From Amycolatopsis iheyensis (GTDB lineage Bacteria; Actinomycetota; Actinomycetes; Mycobacteriales; Pseudonocardiaceae), in NCBI RefSeq assembly GCF_024703995.1, contig NZ_JAMXQV010000040.1:1-64000 (forward strand): a stretch of DNA of 64,000 nt. The letters run 5' to 3'. The notes under the pieces were generated by a model. That model did not search any database. It saw only the letters and a program-made list of their open reading frames with translations, and was not told the origin of the DNA. The translations under genes were made by a program, and so were the position numbers. Position 1 is the stretch's first letter. Each line of letters opens with the position of its first letter. Positions 52,827-59,693 of this stretch are shown one piece after another.

Positions 52827-53084
52827 ATGAACGACCGAACCGACCTGTCCGAAGTGGACGTCTCGCACATTTCGGTTTCCGACATCGAGAACGTGGTGGT
52901 CGACTGCGACCGGTGCGTGGTGCGCGGCATCTCCTGCCACGACTGCGTGGTGACCGTGCTGCTGGGCGCGCCACCCGCCGTCGAATGGGACGCCGACGAG
53001 CGGCGCGCCATCGACGCGCTCGCCGAAGCGGGGATGGTGCCGCGGCTGCGTCTGGTCGAGGGACCGGTGCGGCGCACGGCCTGA
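52827..53084 (+). CDS. Small Cys-rich conserved protein
   Basis: An 85-residue product of unknown function with four cysteines in the pattern DCDRCVVRGISCHDC (CxxC-x6-CxxC), a likely metal site, followed by VVTVLLGAPP and a C-terminal helix DERRAIDALAEAGMVPRLR. The ATG follows GAGGAGG. It lies 70 bp after the NYN gene on the same strand. The CxxC pattern and good ribosome site support it as real; partner to the NYN protein is a guess. Confidence 0.8.
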   Translation: MNDRTDLSEVDVSHISVSDIENVVVDCDRCVVRGISCHDCVVTVLLGAPPAVEWDADERRAIDALAEAGMVPRLRLVEGPVRRTA

Positions 53085-53239
53085 CGCGCCCGTTTCGTGT
53101 CGGCGCGCCGAGTGGTCGATCGGATCAGGTGAACGGTCGGTAGCCGAAATGGTCCGGGAAGAAACCCCAGCGTGTAATGCCCGTCACAGCTTTTCTTCGA
53201 TGCTGGTCCGATGGTGTTTCGGGGCGCTACGGAGAGTTT

Positions 53240-53507
53240 TTGCCCCGGTGGTGGTGGACGTGGTGGCGGTCTTTTCGTAACCTGTCCGAGATCTCGTGGC
53301 CCCTGGCCGTCGATAAGGGCGGCGACACGGGATCGCCGCCGGACGCAGCTTTGTCGGGAAGCTGGGAACCGGAACCACCACCGCGTGCCTTTCCTGTTGC
53401 AGGAGACCACGGCTTGCGGTGGGGGACAGCGGCGAAGAGGAACCCCCGACCTCTTCGTGCCCCGGGTCCCCGTCGGCGGCCGAGACGCAAAGGAGACCCG
53501 CGCGACC
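53240..53507 (+). ncRNA. Long structured 5' leader, possible cyclic-di-AMP (ydaO-type) riboswitch
   Basis: The 423 bp between the Cys-rich gene and the NlpC/P60 gene contain a series of stems: GGCGGCGA/TCGCCGCC (53318-53325 with 53333-53340), CAGCTT/AAGCTG (53346-53351 with 53359-53364), TCCTG/CAGGA near 53392-53404 and CGAAGAGG/CCTCTTCG (53433-53440 with 53450-53457). GGGAACCGGAACC lies between the second and third. Actinobacterial NlpC/P60 and rpf genes are often controlled by ydaO-type leaders; the class is suggested by that precedent and by the GGAACC-type joining bases, not proved, and the GGGGTGAATC block of the class is not seen. Confidence 0.42.
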
Positions 53508-54560
53508 GTGCAGTCGCATCCAGTCAGGCGCGTGGTGTCAGGTGCCCTCGCCGCGGCTTCGGTGATCACCCTCGTCACCCTCGCCCAACCCACGGCCACC
53601 GCCGCCCCAGTCCCCGTCCTCCAGGCCCCGCCCACCGGTTCGGACGCCCTCGCCCAGTACCGCGACCTCGCGGCCCAGGCCGAAAAGCTCAACGAAGACC
53701 TGCTCAAGGCCCAGGACGACCTGAAGGCCAAGCAGGGTGAGCTCGACAAGGCCACCGGCGATGTCAACGCGGCGAAGGACTCGGCCGCGCAGGCGACCGA
53801 GAACCAGAAGAAGTACCAGACCGAGGTCGACAAGTTCGCCGGCGCGTCGTTCACCAGCGGCGTCCAGCTGAACAAGCTGTCCGCGCTGCTGGCCGGCACG
53901 TCCACGCAGGACTTCCTGGACCGCTCGTCGGCGCTCGAGGTCATCGCGACCGAGAAGAACGGCGCGATGGGCAACCTCACCGGCGCCGTCCAGCAGGCCA
54001 CCGATGCCACGAACAAGGCGGCCGACGCGGCGAAGCGCGCGACGGACGCGCGTGACGCGGCGGCGAAGCTGACCGACGACATCAAGGCCAAGCAGAAGAC
54101 GCTGAACGACCAGATCGACCAGCTCAAGGCGGCCAACAAGAGCCTGAGCGCGTTGGACAAGGCCGCCCAGAAGGACACCGGCGGCTCGCCCACCGGCCTC
54201 AAGGCCCCCACCGCGGCCGCCCAGACCGCGCTGGACGCGGCGCTGAGCAAGCTCGGCCGCCCGTACGGCTGGGGCGACACCGGGCCGAACTCGTTCGACT
54301 GCTCGGGCCTGATGCTGTGGGCCTACAAGCAGGCCGGCATCACGCTGCCCCGGTCGAGCCGCGAGCAGTCCACCTTCGGCGCCGCGGTGCCGCGGGACCA
54401 GCTGCAGCCGGGCGACCTCGTGTTCTACTACTCGCCCGTTTCGCACGTCGGCATGTACATCGGTGACGGCAAGATGGTCCACGCGCCCGACACGGGCGAC
54501 GTGGTGAAGATCTCGCCGCTGCAGAGCCAGTACGCGGGCGCCCGCCGCCCCACGTCCTGA
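53508..54560 (+). CDS. NlpC/P60 peptidoglycan endopeptidase (RipC-like)
   Basis: Exported D-glutamyl-meso-diaminopimelate endopeptidase for cell separation. The 350-residue protein has a signal peptide (cut near TATAAP), a long alpha-helical coiled coil (about 48-215, with repeated Lys/Ala/Asp heptads), and a C-terminal NlpC/P60 domain with catalytic Cys in NSFDCSGLMLWAY, His in SHVGMYIG and the third polar residue in HAPDTGD. Same order as Rv2190c. GTG start behind AAGGAG. Transcription likely starts far upstream, giving a long leader. Confidence 0.94.
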   Translation: MQSHPVRRVVSGALAAASVITLVTLAQPTATAAPVPVLQAPPTGSDALAQYRDLAAQAEKLNEDLLKAQDDLKAKQGELDKATGDVNAAKDSAAQATENQKKYQTEVDKFAGASFTSGVQLNKLSALLAGTSTQDFLDRSSALEVIATEKNGAMGNLTGAVQQATDATNKAADAAKRATDARDAAAKLTDDIKAKQKTLNDQIDQLKAANKSLSALDKAAQKDTGGSPTGLKAPTAAAQTALDAALSKLGRPYGWGDTGPNSFDCSGLMLWAYKQAGITLPRSSREQSTFGAAVPRDQLQPGDLVFYYSPVSHVGMYIGDGKMVHAPDTGDVVKISPLQSQYAGARRPTS

Positions 54561-54570
54561 CCTGAGCACC

Positions 54571-54610
54571 GAGAAGGGGCGGCACCGCACACGCGGTGCC
54601 GCCCCTTCGC
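54571..54610 (+). terminator. Intrinsic terminator of the NlpC/P60 gene
   Basis: GAAGGGGCGGCACCGC pairs with GCGGTGCCGCCCCTTC around ACAC (54572-54608), twelve bases after the stop. Confidence 0.88.
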
Positions 54611-54704
54611 CGTACACGTGTCATCCGAGGCTCCGCCTCGGGCCGGGGGCTTCGCCACCCGGACCCCCGAACGAAGAGGGGTGGGTGCCGCTAGCCTCTG
54701 GGGC

Positions 54705-55862
54705 GTGCTCAAGACCCTCCTCGTGACCAACGACTTCCCGCCGCGGCCCGGGGGGATCCAGAACTACCTGAACTCCCTCGCCACCCGGCTGCCGGCCGAC
54801 GACCTGGTCGTCTACGCGCCGTCGTGGGAGTCGCGGACGGGGTCGCACGAGGAGTTCGACGCCGAGGCGCCGTTCGAGGTCGTCCGGCACCCGACGTCGC
54901 TGATGCTGCCCACACCGGACGTGCTCCGCCGCGCGAAGCAGATCATGCGCGCGAGGGACTGCGAAGCCGTCTGGTTCGGCGCGGCCGCGCCGCTTGCGTT
55001 GCTGGGGCATTCCCTGCGCCAGGCCGGCGCCCGGCGGATCGTGGCGTCCACGCACGGCCACGAAGTCGGCTGGTCCATGCTCCCGGGCTCGCGGCAGGCG
55101 CTGCGGCGCATCGGCGACACCGTGGACGTCGTCACCTACGTCAGCCGCTACACCCGCGGCCGGTTCGCCGCCGCCTTCGGCCGGATGGCCGGGCTGGAGC
55201 TGCTGCCGTCCGGAGTGGACACCGGACTGTACGAACCGGACCCCGCCGGCCGCGCGGAAATCCGGGCCCGCCACGGCCTGACCGACCGTCCGACAGTCGT
55301 CTGCGTGTCCCGGCTGGTGCCGCGCAAGGGCCAGGACCAGCTGATCCGCGCGCTGCCGAGGATCCGCGAGCGGGTCCCGGACGCGGCGCTGCTGATCGTC
55401 GGCGGCGGCCCGTACCGCAAGACGCTGAGCGGGCTGGTCACCGAGCTGGGCTTGGAGCGCGACGTCGTGCTCACCGGGTCGGTGCCGTGGGCGGAGCTGC
55501 CGGCGCACTACGCGGCGGGTGACGTCTTCGCGATGCCGGCCCGCACCCGCGGCAAGGGCCTCGACGTCGAAGGCCTCGGCATCGTCTACCTGGAAGCTTC
55601 GGCGACGGGCCTGCCCGTCGTCGCCGGCAACTCCGGGGGCGCGCCCGAGGCGGTGCTCGACGAGGTGACCGGGCACGTCGTCGAGGGCCGCGACACCGAT
55701 CAGCTGGCCGAGACCCTGGCCAGCCTGCTCGCGGACCCCGTGCGGGCCCGCCGGATGGGCGAGGCCGGGCGCGCGTGGGTCACGGAGAACTGGCGCTGGG
55801 ACACCATGGCCGCGCGGCTCTCCGGCCTGCTGGACGGCGATCCGGTGGCCGTCGTCCGCTAA
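54705..55862 (+). CDS. pimB: Phosphatidylinositol mannosyltransferase PimB'-type (GT4)
   Basis: GDP-mannose-dependent transferase adding the second mannose in phosphatidylinositol mannoside synthesis, as Rv2188c does. The 385-residue GT-B protein has LLVTNDFPPRPGGIQNYLNSL (N-terminal Gly-rich loop), SRLVPRKGQDQLI (donor-site Arg and Lys) and GKGLDVEGLGIVYLEASATGLPVVAGNSGGAPEAV, the EX7E motif of GT4 enzymes. GTG at 54705 is used since it puts the first strand at residue 2. Its stop overlaps the uridine kinase-like stop by four bases. Same neighbours as in mycobacteria. Confidence 0.93.
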   Translation: MLKTLLVTNDFPPRPGGIQNYLNSLATRLPADDLVVYAPSWESRTGSHEEFDAEAPFEVVRHPTSLMLPTPDVLRRAKQIMRARDCEAVWFGAAAPLALLGHSLRQAGARRIVASTHGHEVGWSMLPGSRQALRRIGDTVDVVTYVSRYTRGRFAAAFGRMAGLELLPSGVDTGLYEPDPAGRAEIRARHGLTDRPTVVCVSRLVPRKGQDQLIRALPRIRERVPDAALLIVGGGPYRKTLSGLVTELGLERDVVLTGSVPWAELPAHYAAGDVFAMPARTRGKGLDVEGLGIVYLEASATGLPVVAGNSGGAPEAVLDEVTGHVVEGRDTDQLAETLASLLADPVRARRMGEAGRAWVTENWRWDTMAARLSGLLDGDPVAVVR

Positions 55863-56482
55863 GGCGTGTAGAGCGCCGGGTGCCGCGGGTCGTCGACGCG
55901 CACGACGACGTCGGCCAGCGCGCTCGGATCGACCTCCTCCTCGTAGCGCTCGTACGCCGGGACCGCCCAGGCTTCGGGCACGCGGCGGCGCAGCGCGGCG
56001 GGGGAGAGCCACAGGTGCACGGCCAGGTCGAAGGCCAGGCCGGCGCCGAGCAGCAGCTCGCCGTCGAGCAGCACCACGCCGCCTTCGGGCACCGGCACGC
56101 GCTCGGCGCGGGTCGCGCGGTCGCGTTCGGCGTCCCACAGCGAGGGCAGGACTTCGCCGGACCCGTCGTCGGCCAGCGGGTCGAGGACTTCGCGGCGCAG
56201 CGCCCCGAGGTCGAGCCAGTCGGTGTAGCGGGCGTCGGGGTTGGTGCGGCCGTGCTCGTAGCGCAGCGAGGCCGGGCGCAGGAAGTCGCGCGCGGACACG
56301 CGCAGGGCGGCGCGGCCGCGCAGGCGCAGCGGGTCGACCAGGGCGTCGGCGAGTTCTGTGGTTTCCGTCGCACCCGCCGCGCCGTCGACGGCGACCGCGA
56401 TCCGGCGGCGCGCGGTGAGCGCGTCGACGCGTTCGGTCAGCTCTTCGGCCAGGACGGCGGGGGAAATCGGGCGGTAGCGCAC
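55859..56482 (-). CDS. Uridine kinase-like protein with degenerate P-loop
   Basis: A 207-residue P-loop NTPase relative. After VAVDGAAGATETTELADAL, which stands where GxxxxGKT is expected but has no Lys, comes RVSARDFLRPASLRYEHGRTNPDARYTDWLDLGALRREVLDPL, which matches uridine kinases (the catalytic Asp and uridine-binding region), then LLDGELLLG and AWAVPAYERYEEEVDPS. Common in actinobacteria annotated as uridine kinase. Absence of the P-loop Lys makes canonical ATP use doubtful. GTG start at 56480-56482. Confidence 0.8.
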   Translation of the reverse strand: MRYRPISPAVLAEELTERVDALTARRRIAVAVDGAAGATETTELADALVDPLRLRGRAALRVSARDFLRPASLRYEHGRTNPDARYTDWLDLGALRREVLDPLADDGSGEVLPSLWDAERDRATRAERVPVPEGGVVLLDGELLLGAGLAFDLAVHLWLSPAALRRRVPEAWAVPAYERYEEEVDPSALADVVVRVDDPRHPALYTP

Positions 56483-56546
56483 GAGTGCTGATCCTGCACC
56501 CGGCCCGGGGACGGTTTTCGTCGTACCCCGATGGGATGATGCCGGT

Positions 56547-56960
56547 ATGACTTCTTCAGTGGGGAAAACGGCCGCTGTGGGTTGGAACACAGGGGTTTCC
56601 CGCACGCTGCCGCACACCACCGAGACGGTGTGGGACTTCCTGGTCAGCCGCGAGGGCGTGGCGATCTGGCTCGGTCCCGGCGTCGAGCTGCCGCGTGAAC
56701 CGGGCGCGGAGTACGAAACCGCGAACGGCACGGTCGGGGAGATCCGCAGCTTCGTCGAGCGCGACCGGGTGCGGCTCACCTGGCGCCCGAGCGACTGGGA
56801 CCACGACTCGACGGTGCAGGTGCGCCTGAGCGGCACCGGGGCCAAGACCACGCTGCGGTTCCACCAGGAATGGCTTTCGGGCGCCGAGGAACGCGAGGAA
56901 CAGCGGGCATACTGGCAGGACGTGACCGAACGCGTGGTGGCGGCGCTCGCCGAACGCTGA
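56547..56960 (+). CDS. SRPBCC (START/AHSA1-like) family protein
   Basis: A 137-residue helix-grip fold protein. SRTLPHTTETVWDFLVSREGVAIWLG at the start and TLRFHQEWLSGAEEREEQRAYWQDVTERVV at the end are typical of AHSA1-type SRPBCC proteins. These bind hydrophobic ligands or serve as chaperone activators. It is 24 bp upstream of the P450 gene on the same strand, so likely in one operon with it and bioA. Function unknown. Confidence 0.85.
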   Translation: MTSSVGKTAAVGWNTGVSRTLPHTTETVWDFLVSREGVAIWLGPGVELPREPGAEYETANGTVGEIRSFVERDRVRLTWRPSDWDHDSTVQVRLSGTGAKTTLRFHQEWLSGAEEREEQRAYWQDVTERVVAALAER

Positions 56961-56984
56961 CGCGTGCGACTGCCTGGGGGCGAT

Positions 56985-58187
56985 ATGACGAGAGTCGAAG
57001 TGGCCGAAGACTTCGCGCAGGACGCGCACGCGTTCTCGGAGCTGCTGCGCGGGGGCGGCGCGGTGCGCCGGGTCCGGATGCCCCGCGGCCTGGACTGCTT
57101 CGTCGTCACGGACTTCGCGCAGGCGCGGGCCCTGCTGGCGGATCCCCGGCTGCTGAAGGACAACGTCCGGGCCCGCGAGCTGTTCGAGGCCAAGCTGCCG
57201 CCGGGTGAGATGGTGCAGGGCGGCCTGGGGCAGGACCTGAGCTTCCACATGCTCAACTCCGACCCGCCGGACCACACGCGGCTGCGGAAGCTGGTCAACA
57301 AGGCGTTCACCGGGCGCACCGTCGCCCGGCTGCGGCCGCGCGTCGAGGAGATCACCGCTGACCTGCTCGACGAGCTGGCCGGGCAGGACCGGGTCGACCT
57401 GCTGCCGTCCTTCGCCGCGCCGCTGCCGATCACGGTGATCTGCGAGCTGCTCGGCGTGCGCGCGGAGGACCGCACCGAGTTCGCCGCGTGGTCCAAGACG
57501 ATGCTGAGCGCCGCGAAGCCGGAGGCGATGCAGGCCGCGGCGCAGAACATGGTCGCCTACCTCACGGACCTGATCGCGCAGAAGCGCGCCGAGCCGGCCG
57601 CGGACCTGCTGTCGGACCTGGTGCACGCGACCGACGACGGCGACTCGCTGTCCGAGCCCGAGCTGATCTCGATGGCGTTCCTGCTGCTGGTCGCCGGGCA
57701 CGAGACCACGGTCAACCTGATCGCCAACGGCGTGCTGGCGCTGCTGCGCGAGCCGGCGCAGCTGGCCCGGCTGCGTGCCGAGCCGGAGCTGCTGCCGAAC
57801 GCGGTCGAGGAGCTCCTGCGCTTCGACGGCCCGATCCACCTGGCCACGCTGCGGTTCACCGCGGCGCCGGTCGAGGTCGGCGACGTGACGATCCCGGAGG
57901 GCGAGTTCGTGCTCGTCTCGCTGCTGGGCGCGAACCGGGACGCCGAGCGCTACCCGGAGCCGGACCGGCTGGACATCACCCGCGTGGTCGGCGGGCACCT
58001 GGCCTTCGGGCACGGCATCCATTACTGCGTCGGCGCGCCCCTGGCCCGGCTGGAGGCGGAGATCGCGCTGGGCGGGATCCTGACGCGGTTCCCCGACCTC
58101 GCGCTGGACGCGAAGCCGGACGAGCTGGTCTACCGGTACAGCTCCCTGGTGCACGGCCTGGAGTCGCTGCCGGTCCGGCTGCGCTGA
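56985..58187 (+). CDS. Cytochrome P450
   Basis: A soluble actinobacterial P450 of 400 residues. I-helix AGHETTVN, K-helix EELLR, and the heme-binding FGHGIHYCVGAPLAR with the axial Cys are all intact. Family similar to CYP105/CYP107. The ATG at 56985 is chosen since GGGGGC precedes it; a GTG at 56964 is also possible. Its stop lies 17 bases ahead of bioA, so the two are surely one transcript. This recalls Bacillus BioI, a P450 that makes pimelate for biotin; such a role here is a hypothesis. Electron partners are not in the window. Confidence 0.93.
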   Translation: MTRVEVAEDFAQDAHAFSELLRGGGAVRRVRMPRGLDCFVVTDFAQARALLADPRLLKDNVRARELFEAKLPPGEMVQGGLGQDLSFHMLNSDPPDHTRLRKLVNKAFTGRTVARLRPRVEEITADLLDELAGQDRVDLLPSFAAPLPITVICELLGVRAEDRTEFAAWSKTMLSAAKPEAMQAAAQNMVAYLTDLIAQKRAEPAADLLSDLVHATDDGDSLSEPELISMAFLLLVAGHETTVNLIANGVLALLREPAQLARLRAEPELLPNAVEELLRFDGPIHLATLRFTAAPVEVGDVTIPEGEFVLVSLLGANRDAERYPEPDRLDITRVVGGHLAFGHGIHYCVGAPLARLEAEIALGGILTRFPDLALDAKPDELVYRYSSLVHGLESLPVRLR

Positions 58188-58204
58188 CGTCGTAGTGTCG
58201 GCGC

Positions 58205-59485
58205 ATGGACTCCGCCGACCTGCTCGCCCTCGACGCCCAGCACGTGTGGCACCCCTACGCGCCCATGCCCGCGAAGGTGCCCTCGCTGCTGGTGACCGAG
58301 GCGAGTGGCGTACGGCTGAAGCTGGCCGACGGCCGGGAGCTGGTCGACGGGATGTCGTCGTGGTGGTCGGCCATCCACGGCTACCGGCACCCGGCGCTCG
58401 ACGCCGCGCTCGCCGCGCAGGCCGGGCGGATGAGCCACGTCATGTTCGGCGGCCTCACGCACGAGCCGGCGATCACGCTCGCCAAGACCCTGGTCGACCT
58501 CACCCCGGACGGCCTCGAGCACGTCTTCCTGTGCGACTCCGGCTCGGTGTCGGTCGAGGTCGCGGCGAAGATGTGCCTGCAGTACCAGCGTTCCCGCGGC
58601 CTGCCGGCGAAGCGGCGGCTGCTCACCTGGCGCGGCGGCTACCACGGCGACACGTTCACGCCGATGAGCGTGTGCGACCCCGACGGCGGCATGCACTCGC
58701 TGTGGCGCGGGGTGCTGCCCGAGCAGGTCTTCGTGCCCGCGCCGCCGTCCGGCTTCGACACGCCGCCGGATCAGTCCTATGTGGACACCCTTGCGGCGGA
58801 AATCGCCACGCACGCCGGCGAACTGGCCGCGGTCATCGTCGAGCCGGTCGTGCAGGGCGCGGGCGGCATGCGGTTCCACCACCCCGAGTACCTGCGGGCG
58901 CTGCGGGAGCTGACCGAAGCGCACGACGTGCTGCTGATCTTCGACGAGATCGCGACCGGCTTCGGCCGCACCGGCACGCTGTTCGCGGCCGAGCACGCCG
59001 GCGTCACGCCGGACGTGCTGTGCCTCGGCAAGGCGTTGACGGGCGGCTACCTGAGCATGGCGGCGGCGCTGTGCACGCCCGAGGTGGCGGCCGGCATCTC
59101 GCGCGGCGAGCTCCCGGTCCTGGCGCACGGCCCGACGTTCATGGGCAACCCGCTGGCCTCGGCGGTGGCGAACGCGTCGCTGGAGCTCCTCGCCGCCGGC
59201 GGTTGGCGGAAGGACGTCACGCGTCTCGAAAAGGGACTTCTGGACGGCCTCGCGCCCGCGCGCGATCTGCCGGCCGTCACGGACGTCCGGGTGCTCGGCG
59301 GCATCGGCGTGCTGCAGCTGGATCACCCGGTGGACATGGCGGTGGCGACGGACGTGGTGACCGAGCAGGGGGCGTGGCTGCGGCCGTTCCGGGACCTGGT
59401 CTACGCGATGCCGCCCTACGTTTCGACCGACGACGACCTCGCCGTGATCACCCGCGCGATGCTCGCGGTCGCGGAAAAGGCGTGA
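58205..59485 (+). CDS. bioA: Adenosylmethionine-8-amino-7-oxononanoate transaminase
   Basis: Third-from-last step of biotin synthesis: converts KAPA to DAPA with SAM as amino donor. The 426-residue protein has HVWHPYAPM at the start, EVMSSWW-like VDGMSSWWSAIHGY, GGYHGDTF, FDEIATGFGRTG and the PLP Lys in LGKALTGGYL. The Trp/Tyr residues of the KAPA site support BioA over other class III transaminases. It follows the P450 gene with a 17-base gap. No bioF, bioD or bioB is in the window after it; a SulP gene follows instead. Confidence 0.95.
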   Translation: MDSADLLALDAQHVWHPYAPMPAKVPSLLVTEASGVRLKLADGRELVDGMSSWWSAIHGYRHPALDAALAAQAGRMSHVMFGGLTHEPAITLAKTLVDLTPDGLEHVFLCDSGSVSVEVAAKMCLQYQRSRGLPAKRRLLTWRGGYHGDTFTPMSVCDPDGGMHSLWRGVLPEQVFVPAPPSGFDTPPDQSYVDTLAAEIATHAGELAAVIVEPVVQGAGGMRFHHPEYLRALRELTEAHDVLLIFDEIATGFGRTGTLFAAEHAGVTPDVLCLGKALTGGYLSMAAALCTPEVAAGISRGELPVLAHGPTFMGNPLASAVANASLELLAAGGWRKDVTRLEKGLLDGLAPARDLPAVTDVRVLGGIGVLQLDHPVDMAVATDVVTEQGAWLRPFRDLVYAMPPYVSTDDDLAVITRAMLAVAEKA

Positions 59486-59655
59486 TTTCAGCACATCGGG
59501 TGTGACCACGCGCACACCGAGACCCGAAGGTCCCTCATCGTCGCGCTGCGTCGCGGAGCTTGCCCGGCACCACGCGAACGGCGGAGGCAGTCCGTGTGAA
59601 AAGTCCCGTCCGGCGGGCCGATCCCGTGCCGGGTCAAACGCGAGAAATGCTTGCG

Positions 59656-59668
59656 TAGCGGACTTTTC
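59656..59668 (+). promoter_or_regulatory. Shared leader box of the SulP-carbonic anhydrase genes, copy 1
   Basis: TAGCGGACTTTTC lies 26 bp before the ATG of the first SulP fusion; TAGCGGACATTTC lies at a very similar distance before the second (62163-62175). The flanking GC-TAGCGGAC and a following TTTCCG are also kept, though the rest of the leaders differs. A common control or promoter element is inferred. Confidence 0.45.
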
Positions 59669-59693
59669 GCGGGGTTTCCGCGATCCTGCGTCC

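Noticed and set aside
59502..59693. Upstream extension of the first SulP gene
   Set aside because: The frame is open but the extension is disordered, has no ribosome site, and lies across the shared leader box.
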